Shown: positions 45,501 through 57,743 of the stretch, one piece after another | Layout: every line of letters starts with the position of its first letter | Numbering within the stretch: position 1 is the stretch's first letter | Assembly (NCBI GenBank): GCA_033063855.1 | Contig: CP093830.1 | Location: forward strand, 22,630,854-22,694,853 | From: Smittia aterrima | Taxonomy: Eukaryota; Arthropoda; Insecta; Diptera; Chironomidae | Direction: 5' to 3' | DNA: 64,000 nt | Made by a program: the position numbers and the translations under genes | Notes under the pieces: generated by a model | What the model was told of the DNA's origin: nothing | What the model saw: only the letters and a program-made list of their open reading frames with translations | Databases searched by the model: none

Positions 45501-48500
45501 GATGATGAGATCAAAGCTTATTTCGGACAATTCGGAAACGTAAGTTTTGCAAACACTTTTGGAGATAAAAGTTTCTTATTTCATTGCTCTCGTATCATTT
45601 CTTAGATTGTTGAAGTCGAGATGCCTTTCGACAAAATCAAGAACCAACGCAAAGCATTCTGCTTCATCACATTCGATTCTGAGACTGTCGTCAATGAATT
45701 ATTGAAGACACCGAAGCAAACAATCAGCGGAAAGGAAGTCGACGTTAAGAAAGCTACTCCAAAACCTGAAAACGCTCCGATGATGGGATCTCGAGGAGGC
45801 AGAAGCAACATGCGAGGAGGTCGCGGTCGCGGAGGTGAGTTGACAAGACCTTCAGTTCTTTCTTTTAGAAGGAATTTCTTAAAATAAGTAAAGGTTTCAA
45901 ATCAGGTTATCAAGGTGGATGGGGAAACAGCGGCTATGGCTCATACGGAGGAAACCAAGGAGGATATGGAAATTATAGTAAGTGACAGCATCATTATTTA
46001 TTTACGATGATTATTAATGTAATGAATCTTCTCTTAGGCGGCGGCTATGGATCATATGGAGGATCGTATGGCGAGGGCGGTTACGATAACAACTACGGAG
46101 GCGGTTATAACGGCAGTGGTTACGACACAGGTTTGTTGAGCTTAGTCTTGACTCTTTAAAAATGGATTGAGTAACTTTTTCTTCTTTCAGGATATAGCAA
46201 CTACGGTGGCGCCGGAGGCTATGGAGGAAATTATGGTAAATACAACAATTATCAATCTAGAAACAATCAAAACCAACATTAAGACACTGGACGGGAAGGG
46301 ATTTTCTCTTACACGCGACAATCTCTATCGTGAGGTTGATGAGCAATAAATTCCATTCGTCCAATCGCTCCGTCTTTATTATCCTTAAAGTTTATAAAAT
46401 CTGTAAAAAAATATTACGTGTTTTTTGATAAGCATAACTTTTTACATAAGCAAAGTATGTTGAGTTATCAAACCAACACCCACACACAAACACACAAGAT
46501 AAGACCATCAATATCATGTGCTTGAATTTCTTCGTTCAAAAGTTTTTTTTTCGCGAGTATCTCGCGTCTTAAGTTTTCCATTCGCAAGAAAATCTTTAAT
46601 TAAAATCAAGTTTCATGCATTTTCAGTAGTTCGTAGCTTTTATTTGTGGAAGTTTAGAGTTTATTGTGTTTCGCGGTTGCGTTTGCCGGGAATAGTCGCG
46701 TGTTCAAGAGGCAGACTCGCTTGCGGCGCACCACAAAATACCTCGTTATAATTTAGAAGCAAGTTTTCCACTTCCCCGCCCAACTTAACAGTTTTTCTCT
46801 TAGTTGTGCTCATAAGTTACCACAATCCACTCAGTTTACGATCAATTACACAATCAATAATAAGTTGTTGTTGAGAAGAAGTTAACGAGATGAGGAAAAT
46901 CAAAAAGTGCCTTCCCAACGAAGCTTTCTTAACACTGATTGAGAAATGTTTTTATTTACAAACGAAAGCGCTTACCTTCTAAGTACATAGTTCCGAGGAA
47001 AACCTTCCTCGTTGCATGAGTTCATCCCGTGGATGATGATGATTTTTAAGCGGAGAGAGAGAGATAGCGGGATTGGAGGCTTTTGAAACATTCAGTTGGA
47101 TTTCTTTTCACTTTCAATAATTCGATAAATGAAATAGATTTTGATTTTGAGGTACTTTTGGCACATTTAATTTTCTTTTTTCAACAATTTTCTTCAAAAG
47201 AGTCGTAGAAGCCGATGACGCATCAAATGCGATCATAATGAGCGCTGAGACTACTTAATCATAATTTATTTCCCCAAAACAATGAAATGCAAAATATAGA
47301 AGCGCGCGAAAAAGAAGAATGGACAGAAGTTCGAGGGGTGAAGATTGAATCGTTTTGCAATCTTCCAAATTTTGCTTTTATTTAGCGATTAGAGATTTTT
47401 ATTGATTTAACAACTTAGAAATTTAAGAAATATGAGCTAAGGAGAAAAAATACTAAAAATATTACATACATAATATATTTACACACATTCATTGCCCTTC
47501 TCTCGCTTTCGTGACGGATGTTGTGGGACAAAATCGGCTGCTAATTGGTGCAATAAAAGTCGTTTTCGAAGGAATTGATCCTCACTCTGGGGAGTCGATT
47601 GAATTGCAAAATTAACTCAGCAACCTCTTCATCCGCGATCACGTCCGACATGAAATCGAAATGGAAGAAGAAAAGAGAATCGAAGGATTCGCTTGCATGT
47701 TTCCAATGTTATTTTGAATTTATCTTCTGTACAGTTTTTCTTATTCCCCAAATGTGGCCGCCTCATAAGTTTTTATTTAATTAACTTTTCTATTTAGTTG
47801 TTGTAAACTTTGATGATGTTTTTACAAATTTCATTTAGAAAAGAAACTTCAACTGAATTTCCTTTGTCTCTCCCCCACGATCCACGATAATTTCTTAATC
47901 GAATTTTAATCTTCTTTTTTTTTGGGAAACGTAACTTTTTGATTGGTGAACAAACAACTTTATTTTAGCTTAAACAGAAACACAAAAGTTAGTTATATTA
48001 ACAATATTTCATGATGAAGAAAGAAGCCAAGGCTTAAGCCTGATTTTGACTTTTGATCTTCACTTGCACTCACAGAATCAAAAAAAAACTTTTACTTTAA
48101 TTAGTTTGCAGATCTAACCGAAAAAAAGTAAAAGAAAACTTAAATCGTGAAAACTTTTTGCATTGCCCAACTCTTTGAGCTTCTTTTTTGGTTGATAAGA
48201 TGAAAGAAAGAAAAGAAAGATGATAAAGTTATGAGGTGACACATTTTGAGGTGAAAAAGGTAATGTCGAGATGATACATGAGAAATACATTGAGAAACAT
48301 GTGTGAAAGGCAAACGAAACTTTTTTGAAACAAGAAATCGTCTCGTTGTTGACTTTTCGCATTTTTACGCGCGCTCGTCGCGTCGACGAAAATCATTTTC
48401 CCGGAAAAATCTTTGCGGCTTTTCTCGTGAAATAGTTTTTTCGTCGTCAGCGGGCGAGGGGCGACGAAGTGCGCAAAGTTCGAGCAGCCAGCGACGACGA

Positions 48501-49445
48501 CGTATTTCGCATTTCGAAGAAAGCTATGAATTGAAAACTGGAAGATTCCACACAAAACACTCTTGAAAGAAGAAAATTCAAACGGAAAATTTTGCAGATT
48601 TGCCAAAACATTTATAAACAGAAAACGAAGAAATTTGGAAATAAAAATCTATCAAGGAAAACCTGAAATGTGTTTCTCATGATCATCAAAACAAAACGGT
48701 GAGAAAGGTTGATTTGTTTTCAGCTCAAAATGTGTCACATCATCTTCAACAACAACTCAAGGACAGTGCAATCAAAGCGTAATGATAAGATAAGAAAATC
48801 AGAAAAAAATCTCAATTTGTTCAATTTCATTTCATTGACAACCTTCAAACTTTCGCTGAATTCAATTTCTTTACCATCGGGTGAATTAATACTCGCAGAT
48901 AATTACAACCAAGGCAATTACGGCTCGTACGATGGCTACAGACAAGGAGGAAGAAATGCCGGCAGAGGTATTTGTCAATTACCAAGTTTTAGCAAGCAAA
49001 GAAGATCTGAAGTCTAAACCGTTTAACTCCCATTTCCGGTTTTATCATTTTTGCTTGTCTCACCCGAATTAGATGTTTCAAAATTTAATTTTCGATACAT
49101 TTTCTATCAAAGTCGATGCGTAGTAAGCAAAAACAAAAATTTAGCTCATAGCGAAAAATATTGGAAGTTGACGTAGCGACTCTGGAGCCACAAACACAAA
49201 AACTTTATTGGAACTTGCATGCAAACGACTAATGATTTATGTTTTAGCCACAATCTAAGTCATAAAAATTCCGAAATGTTTGATATACTTTTCAGTAGAT
49301 TAAATTTTCAATTCGATGTCCTGATATTTTTAATCCAATTTTACCAAATCCTTTCTCGTTTATTGGCGGAACAGGCGGCGGTAATTATCAAGGCGGCAAG
49401 CAGCGAGGCGGTGGAGGACGCCAGCCAAGACATCAACCATATTAA
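42550..49445 (+). CDS. sqd: hnRNP squid, two RRMs with alternative 3' exons
   Basis: Exons 42550-42710, 45157-45197, 45265-45539, 45606-45834, 45906-45977, 46038-46130, 46191-46235, 48899-48967 and 49375-49445 (long form). Squid is an hnRNP A/B-type protein; in Drosophila it controls gurken mRNA localisation and splicing. RRM1 has KLFVGGLSWETTEKELRDHF and GFAFIVY; RRM2 has KIFVGGL and AFCFITF. A Gly/Tyr-rich tail follows. The last exon ends GGKQRGGGGRQPRHQPY, almost identical to the Drosophila Squid C-terminus and matching a PY-type nuclear localisation signal. If the donor at 46236 is not used, translation continues to TAA at 46280-46282 (KYNNYQSRNNQNQH), giving a short form without the PY end. 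All junctions are in phase. Introns 1 and 7 are 2.4 and 2.7 kb. Confidence 0.95.
42711..45156 (+). other. sqd: sqd intron 1, non-coding with a GC-rich foldable element
   Basis: 2.4 kb intron. No coding exon is evident. A GC-rich, self-complementary segment lies at 44184-44328 (separate entry). Confidence 0.6.
44184..44328. ncRNA. Candidate structured RNA or element in sqd intron 1
   Basis: This stretch is clearly more GC-rich than the surrounding intron. It contains several self-complementary arms: GTTCCTCTC (44184-44192) with GAGAGGAAC (44241-44249); CCATCTC (44232-44238) with GAGATGG (44322-44328); and CCCCGGGG (44307-44314). The first two pairings overlap, so they may be alternatives. Intronic location would fit a snoRNA or other processed RNA, but I could not identify H/ACA or C/D boxes with confidence, and the strand is not decided. 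Confidence 0.3.
46236..48898 (+). other. sqd: sqd intron 7 / extended short-isoform 3' UTR
   Basis: In the long isoform this is an intron; in the short isoform its first part encodes 14 residues and then 3' UTR. AATAAA near 46346 could end the short transcript. A CG-rich patch lies at about 48361-48520. No other gene is supported. Confidence 0.6.
48968..49374 (+). other. sqd: sqd last intron
   Basis: 407-nt intron between the last two coding exons (GTATTTG donor, ACAG acceptor). No internal feature was seen. Confidence 0.65.
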
Positions 49446-51672
49446 GACGTCATTACTCCTCAAGACAACCACAAAAGAGCCCCAATCATTTTACATCTTT
49501 TTGTGAAGTTACAACAACTCTTAACAACTTATAATTGTATTTAAACAGAAAAATAATATCGCGTGTCTTCGAGTATGAAAGAAAATACAAATTTGAAGAA
49601 GAAGAAAATGTTAAGCTAGGTAAGAGGAAAATAAGTTCTCATTAAGATCAAGTTTTAATAACTTTTATCTCTTCTCAGGATTTCATCAAAAATTAATTCA
49701 AAAGATGAAACAAACTTCTTAAAACTTAAACCAATCATCAATACGAAAAAACAAATTATCGTAGTCAACAAGGAGACATCGTTAAGAAGAAGATTCCACC
49801 ATTCCATTTGAAGAAGCACAAGAAAGAGGAAATTGAGCAGATTGATAATTTTGCTGTCGTCAGATGATAAACTCACGACGGATCAAATATTATGAATTTA
49901 TATTGAGATCGAAGAGCTTCTCTGCTCTATTCTTCGATTGTAAAAACTTTTCTTTCTTCTCGACAACTTTTGTGAACTTTGATTTTCCCCAGAAAAGTTT
50001 CTTTACGTCGAAGAAAAAAGTTTCAAATGATTGGAATAACTTTTAAATTTAATCTTTTTCTGACTCAACAGCAAATCAAGCATCTAGAGATTCTTGAAAA
50101 TGCTAAAGTAAACTTCAGGACTTCAGCCCGTTATTTCATCATTTAAGATCTTTTGTCGTCATTTCATTTTTTTCTTCATTATTACAATTAGAATTCTAGC
50201 AATGTACGACTTTATTTGTTTTATTTTCTCTAATTTAGTTTTACTAATTTTAATTCTCATAAAAAAAACTGGAAAAGAAATGATTACAAAATAATCTTTA
50301 AATTTAAATAAAAAAGAAGAAACTTAGAGCTAAGCGTCCACACAACACATAAAAAGAAAGTCTTGAATCGCCGTTTAGATAAAATTCGAGAAATAAAACA
50401 TTTTTAATTTAATTAAACATCTCTTCGTTTTGACTGAAAAAATATCTGATATTTTAAATCAGACTTTATTGTAAATTTATTTCTCAAGCCCAGACTGATT
50501 GCATTTGCGCAGACAAAGTTTGGTTGCATTTTGAGTTGACATGCCGTGTTTTGTAAGATTTAAAGTCGAGAACAATAGTAAATTATTAGAGAAGTACTTA
50601 GGTGGTCAATAGTTTTTATCAGACAGATTTGAGGAAATTTCTCAAAGAAATAATAAAAAATAAATGAAATTAAATTCTTAAATATTTTGGTTTGTCTTCT
50701 TTTAGTTATTTTTAGATATAATCAGTTATATATTTAGTTATGTCGCATGACATTTTAATTTTCCGCTCTTTTCTTAAATCTTGTTTATGATGTCAGGATG
50801 TCCCCTCGGCTTTCCAATTGTCACAAGGATGTCCCTTCGTATGATAAATGTCCAATAGATGGGGCAGGCAGCAGAATTTTCAACGCTGGCAACACAGACT
50901 AAAATTTCCGGGCTAACAAAAAAGAAGGCATTGTTTTCACTGGCAACTTATCAACTGGACTGAATTGAATTCAGAATTATTAAAGTTATTCTCTAAATAT
51001 TGCAATTAATATTCATCAAAGCCAACTTATCATAAACTTTTTGATTTTCCCCTGCTGTAAGTATCAAAAGTGGTGAAATTGAAGCGTAATTGACACATTT
51101 AAGGTTACAACTAGCGGACGAGAAAATTTTTGCGATTTCAATTGTTTTCTAAGTCATTTAATGCTTATTTACGGACTGTGACTCATTTTTTCGGTTGGAA
51201 GTATATAGATTAATGATAAAATCATATCTTCTTCTCATAAAATAAGGAAACGACGATTTCAAGCGAACTTGATTTTTGACGCGCTTTCATAGTCGCAAAT
51301 TTTTTGCTTTAACATGCGTTTCCTAAAACTTCCTTTTCGTTATTTACCTGCGACCTTCGAGAAAAATCTCCCTTACAACACCAAACAAATCTCTGCAAAT
51401 CTTAAATTTTTTAGTGCAAGAGCATTATTAGAAGACCGATTGCGACTCCTTCTCAGATTGAACCATTTCACGAAAGAAAGAAAAAAAGATTTTCCCGTCA
51501 TTTTTGTGTCTGGCGCTGGGGAGTGAAAATATTTCTTTGTTGGTGGGACTTTGACGCATTTCACTTTTTTCTTAGAAAAAGGCAACTTTATCAATTTTCA
51601 TGTAATTTCTTATTTTACTAATTTCCTTTTATATCTCCACAGGCTAAAAATTAGTGTATCATTCAAAGTACC
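49446..51672. other. sqd 3' UTR and rin promoter/5' UTR
   Basis: AT-rich. The first part is probably a long squid 3' UTR with several AATAAA-like hexamers (near 50307, 50392). An acceptor (tatatctccacag) at about 51642 shortly before the rasputin ATG implies a 5' UTR intron for rasputin. No gene is supported. Confidence 0.5.
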
Positions 51673-53524
51673 ATGGTAATGGAGGCCAAACCATCTCCGC
51701 TCGTTGTTGGACGCGAATTCGTTCGCCAATATTACACCCTTCTCCACAATTCACCCGACCATCTCCATCGGTAAGTTTCATCGCCTTTAGAGTTTTCACC
51801 ATTTTACGAAATTCTCTTTTCTTTGAAGCTTCTACAACCAGCATTCAAGCTTCACTCATGGTGGATTGGACCCAGATCCCAGCAAAGATGATGTGTTGAT
51901 CATCGGCCAGAAGAACATTCACGACAAGATCCAGCAATTGAACTTCCGCGATTGCCATGCGAAGATCTCGTATGTTGATGCTCAAGCTACTCTTGGTGAT
52001 GGCGTAGTTGTTCAAGTATCTGGCGAGCTCTCGAATGATGGACATCCAATGCGTCGCTTCACGCAAACCTTCGTGTTGGCTTGTCAATCGCCTAAGAAGT
52101 ACTACGTTCATAACGACATCTTCCGCTACCAGGACATGTACAACGAAGACGATGAAGCTGTTGCTCGAGCTGGTGAAGATGATACCAACGACTCGAATGT
52201 GACCACGGCCTCTAGCGAAAGCTCAGGACCAATGTCCGTTCCGCAAAACGCTATCTTCTATCAGGCTCCTGTCGTCAACAACCCGGCCATTATCCAGAAC
52301 TACCCTCAACAGGGACCAGTACCGGTTGTTAACGGCGTCATGCATGATGAGATGCTAAAGACGATTTCTACGCAAACGTCGCAATCTCCTCAGCAAATTC
52401 AAGCTACGATCATCCCGCAAGTTGCTCAGAACATACCAGTCGCCCCGGCTGCAGCTTCTTTGCCATTGCCTGTTGAACCAGTTGCTGTGGCTCCAGAAGT
52501 TATTCCGATTATGAACGACAACATCCAATACGAAGTCGATCAATCGAATGGTGAGTTTTATAAATTTGTCGAGAAACTCCTTATTCAACTTTTTATTTTA
52601 GAATCCGAAACTGATACTATGGACAACAAAGAAAGTGATGTGCAATGTGAAGACATCATGCAATCTGCTCCTGCACCTTCTTCAGTTCCAGCTGCCCCTA
52701 AGAACTGGGCAAATTTGGTTAAAGGTGGTCCAGGACTGGCATTCATGGCTCAACCGGAAACGACCGCTTCTCCACAACCACAGTCGTTTGTTGCTATCAC
52801 ACAACAGCAGCAACAACAAGCTCATCAGCAACAGAAGGTTCAATCGGTTGAAACTTTTGGCAACGGAAGACCAGTACGCAACAACAGCGAGCGTGAACGA
52901 CGCACTAGCGGAGCTAACTACAACAACGGTGGAAATCAGGATGGAAACTGTTCGTTGTTCTTAGGCAATTTGCCGACTCGAGCAACAGATGAAGAGCTTC
53001 GTCAAATGTTCAGCGTGTTTGGAAAGGTTGCTGACTTGCGCATCCACAATAAGCCAGCTCAAAAGAACAGTCAGAATCGACCAGTTCCAAATTACGGTTT
53101 CATTACATTTGAAGACCCGGCAAGCGCTATCAAACTTCAGGAATCGACAGTGAGTTAATATTTTAATTTGAGTGATAAATTTTATTAAAATTTCTCTCCC
53201 TGTTTAATCTTCTAGCCCATCTACTATCCCGACTTAAAAGATCCAACAGGCCAAAAGTTGAATGTTGAGCTGAAAATCCGTAAGGAGGGTGGACAAGCTC
53301 CGCGTTCAACCACAACTGGGCCAAACGTAGATCGTGGCCGTAATACCAACCCTGGCAACGGAATGAATCGCAACGGCTCAGGAGGTCGTGGAGAACGAGG
53401 TGGAAATGATCGCGGTGGAAATCGTCAATTTAATCGCTCGGATAGAGGAGGAGCAATGGGACCACGCAACGGAAATGCAAATGGCACTGGAACTGGCACA
53501 ACATATAACAACACACGTCGCTAA
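51673..53524 (+). CDS. rin: Rasputin / G3BP stress-granule RNA-binding protein
   Basis: Exons 51673-51770, 51829-52550, 52602-53149 and 53216-53524, 558 residues. G3BP nucleates stress granules and binds RNA. The NTF2-like domain is N-terminal (VGREFVRQYYTLLHNSPDHL, HRFYNQHSSFTHGG, RRFTQTFVLACQ, YYVHNDIFRYQDMY; residues about 10-140). An acidic segment and a Pro/Gln-rich linker (with a QQQQQQ run) follow. The RRM has CSLFLGNLP as RNP2 and NYGFITF as RNP1, and an RGG tail runs to the end. The 51-nt intron 52551-52601 is in frame and stop-free; naive translation inserts 17 residues after SN. A spliced reading (SNESETD) keeps the acidic segment continuous. Downstream of the stop is a GA-rich 3' UTR. 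Confidence 0.95.
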
Positions 53525-56500
53525 AAGTTAAATCAGAAGAGATAAGAAAAGTGTGGAAATAAGGGGAGAAAAAGAATTGTTTAGCAAAAGACAAACAAAA
53601 TGAATGATACACACTTAACACTTGTCGGGGAATTTTTTTCAAAAACACTGATAAGTAATAGAATCGTCTTTTTTTCGAGCACAGAGGGAAATTCAACAGT
53701 AGAAATTTTCATTTCATAGTTTTTGCGCTTTGAGTGGTACCAAAAGCTACGAAATGAACTTTCGAAGTTTCAGAAACGTCATAAAATTATTACTTAATTA
53801 TTGTTTATTATTAAAATTAGCAGAATTAAAATTTGTTTTCACGTTTTCCGGGTAGTGAAGGTCGAAGTGGGAAGAAATCGGCGGTAAATCCCCTAATTTT
53901 AAGTTTCTTATACTAAACACTCGGAAATGATGTAAATTTCATAAAAACTTTCTGTGATTGTCGATAAATGAGCTCGTCAAATGTTAGTCTTCAATCACAG
54001 GAAGAATTTCTAACTTCAACTCGCCTTTCCAAATTTAAAGTATTTTAATTTTCCACTGTCGACGGTGAAGCTTCACTTACGAGTTTCCTTTTAAAATTTC
54101 TTTTCTTTCCTTAACGCTGTCATGAACAATTTTGTTTCGAGTTTTGTTTTATGAACAAACTTCAAAAAATTTCTTTTGCTTCTGATCTACACCTACAATA
54201 CAACAACTCAAAAAAATGTCACCAACACATTATATGCGAGAAGAATGAACCCAAGAACATTAAGGAACTCTTGACTGTAAATCATTTTTTAAACAAAACA
54301 AAAAACATGAATTAAAATAAATTTCATAGAAAAAGATGAAACAAAATTCACAAAACACATTTTTGGTTATTACATTTATTATGAGTTGAAACTTGAAGTT
54401 TATGAAAAATTAGAAGGCGAGGTGCGGCATCGTTACAATTGCTGAGCGATCCTCATCTCAATGAGTATGAAAAGAAATCTAGTTGTATGATAATTTTATA
54501 CTTAAATCTTAGAAAAATATCAAAGAAAACTACAAAAAAATCGAAAAACAAAAAATATGAAAACGAAAAAAAGAAGGTGAATTAAGAAACTACAATTTAG
54601 ATGAAGATTCGGTGGTTGATCTTAAAGATTGAACAAGAGAATCAAAGTTTGACAAAAGAAATATGCGAATTTAGATCAAGCACCGAAGCTTCGAAGTATA
54701 AATTCTTTTCCTTTTATCTTATTTCCTAAATTATGATTTTTTCAAGGAATCAGCTTCAAGTCACTTGAAATTACTGTCAACAGAGCTTTAGGTGACTTTT
54801 AGCTGTCATTCCAGTTTTTTCATCCACGAAGAATAGAAAAAACTTCCAAAGCTCAAAGCTCTTTCTTTGATTTGACAACAAAAATTTGATTTTAAGTAAA
54901 CTACGAATTTGATCAACCTCCTCATTCATAGCATAACAAAAAGTTTTACGTTTGTTTAATTTGGTTTTGGAATAGCGTAGAATTAAGTGGACGTCAGTAA
55001 AAAAAGAAATCATCTAATTTATTAAAATGTAACTAATTGACGAGAGAGACAGAGAATCGTAAAGCTTTGAGTTGAACCAATTGATGAAATTAAAAGTGCT
55101 AAAAACCAATTTTTTGAATAACGAGATTTTCTTAACAGATCTTGAATTATCGAAGACATCTGATGAGAATATAAATGAAGAGAAAAAAAATTAGGAGAGA
55201 TCTTCTAGAATATTTCCGTGACTTGTCTGCGCTTGTCGACTAAGCAAGCGTGAGTGAACTCAAGCGACAACCACCGACAAGTCACAACAACTAAAATTTA
55301 GCGAATATGTGTCTTTTTTGTATGTAAACAGTTTTAGGATGAAAAAAAATTGCACGACTTTAGCGTCCAATTCAAATTTCGCTGATTTGGGGTCTGAAAA
55401 GTTGTAGAAAATCAGATTTTAATTTCTAGGAGTTTACGAAATTTTCCTTTTACGTTTTGAATTGGATGGCTAGGACACTGATAAGAAAACTTCTCTTCTT
55501 TAGATGAAAGCGTTCGTGATTTTGAGGCTCCTATGTTTCGAATAGCTACAACTAAAAGCAGCTTTTAAATGCAACATCGTCAGAAATTATGATTTCCCAA
55601 GCTCCGCTTATCATTTTTCTTACATCGTGAATGATTTCTTTTTAGGCAAAACTGCATCTTCAGACAAAAACTTTGCATTGCAAAGAAAGCTCTCAAAGTT
55701 TCTGTCTCAACGATGCAGTGTGAGGAAAAATAAATTAAAAGTAATATTAAGGGCAACATAGATAAAGAAGTAATTGCAAAAAGTGAAAATAAATTAAATA
55801 ATGAGAAAAGTTTTTCTTCATTTTTGTGATAACCGAAGATAACTTCGCATTCTTCGAATCCGCATCAGCAAAAATAGTTTTATTTCGCGAAAAAAAAAAA
55901 ATCTAACGAAGGAATAAAATCAACCGATTTTGATTTATTTTCACAATTTGCTGAATCAAATCAGCTATTCATTCGAGGACATTGCCCTGCAATAATCTCA
56001 AAATCTAACTTTGGCTTGCACCAGAAAGTTTTCTTTTGTTTATCCTTGAACATTAATCGGAGGTAGAGTAAAGCAAAAGAGTGAATGAAATTCGAAAACA
56101 ATAATACAAGAAATGCGTACGAGAAAGTCTACAGAATGAATAAAACTACAATAATTTAATATTGAAGAAGAATTAAATAAAATAAAATCGACTTTATTTA
56201 AAAACCAAATTTTGAAAGTTTTAATTTTTTTTTCCAAGAAATATTTTTTTCTACAGATTTTGCAAAACAGTGAAAAACGGATTCATTGAAACTCGTTTGC
56301 ATATGCATTGAATTTTCAGTCTTTTAAACTAACAACGAACATAAAACCAACATCTGGTCTCTAATTTCGAGACGAAAATAATTGTTTAAAACATTTCCTC
56401 ATGATCGCCTCAACTGCACTCTCCATTTCAAGTCAGAATGTAAATCTTCTCGCATTTCAATGAACGTAATGTTTGATGTTGATCCAGAAATGTCACAACT

Positions 56501-57743
56501 ATGATTGTGTTGTGAACAGATCGCGTGCACAAACATTATCAGTCCTCATTCATTTTTTGCGCGGGTGCGACGCAAGTGTTTGAGTTTAGTCCGGATTTAT
56601 GTCGAAAAGAACGAACGGAAAACAAAATGCGACAGATCCTGATGCATTAGAGATGAGAAACATACTGCGATCATGTACGAAAACAATCTCAAACCAACCG
56701 AGATTTTGTTTTTGAGAAAATTAATCTTTAAATGCTCCAGCCACGCTCTCGTCTCCCGTTTCAGTTTGCTTCGGGCATTGGATGTGAATAGAAGTTTCTT
56801 TTTTCTTGAAAGTTTCTGAAAGTTTTTAGTGATAATTTTGTTTTGTTTTTTGATAGATTGATCTACTGTTCAGTGGATAATTGGTGGGTGAAAGCTTTCA
56901 AAGATAAATTATTAAGAAATTTTGTCCGTTTGAAAAAAGCAAGTGATGCAATCGTTTTAAATTTCTATTTCCTTTCACGATAAACAGTTTGGATGATTCA
57001 ATGTTTATCCAAGACCGCACAGAACGAATATTGATTTCGTTTTGCATAAAGCATAATTTTACTTTAACCTTAATCGACCGAATTTTAATGAAAGACATTC
57101 TATTAGAAGTTGTCAGAACATTCCAGTAACCTCGTGCGACCCCAAAAGAGCCAATTTTAATTTCCTTTGCTGATAAGAGTTTTTTTTGTCGGTAATGTTT
57201 TGAGTTTGAGAACTTGGACATTTGTTTGATGTTTTGAAAACATTTTTCCGTCCTCTCGTAATTTGATTTCGATTGACATTCGACAGACATTATCGGCTAT
57301 TGTTGAGTAATCCTCCAATAAATTCTGTTTGAAGTTCATCAAACACTTAAATTATGTTAGAAATATCTCACGGCTCGCTTTTTGTAGCTTCCGTCGCGTT
57401 TGTAAGCAAAGACAAATTATGTTTATGTAGGATTGAGACTTGAGTTCGGCCGAAAATAAATCACTCGTCATTGACTTCGGGATGTGAAGAGAGCAGAAAA
57501 GAAGCTAACGATGATGTTTTTTTCATCTACAAACGAGATTCATCATAAAAGAAAATGAAACATTTTAATTTTAAATGGAAATCGCATGAAATTATCTCAC
57601 AAGCGAGAAGCATCTGCGAATTGCAATGCTCTGATGGCGATTTCATAAATGACGTAAAAATATTTTCTTAATAGACTTCACTCAGAATTATTATTTCCAA
57701 CGAGATAAGATTTTTTTCCTTTCCTTCGTAGTCGCCAATCACA
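53525..57743. other. rin 3' UTR and SPARC upstream region
   Basis: 4.2 kb without a supportable gene. A splice acceptor (ctttccttcgtag) at about 57731, 12 bases before the SPARC ATG, implies an upstream untranslated SPARC exon and promoter in this region; candidate start areas are the GC-richer patch near 56555-56600 and TTTCAGTTTGC near 56760. A 68-nt inverted-repeat hairpin lies at 55218-55285. Confidence 0.5.
55218..55285. repeat. 68-nt inverted repeat able to form a hairpin
   Basis: Perfect outer arms GTGACTTGTC (55218-55227) and GACAAGTCAC (55276-55285). After a 5-nt internal loop on each side, TTGTCG pairs with CGACAA. An alternative inner hairpin CGCTTG/CAAGCG exists (from 55230). Size and position would suit a small-RNA precursor or a structured regulatory site; neither can be shown here. 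Confidence 0.6.

Noticed and set aside
48229..48606. 125- and 87-codon ORFs over the CG-rich patch
   Set aside because: Opposite-strand overlaps driven by base composition; no homology.
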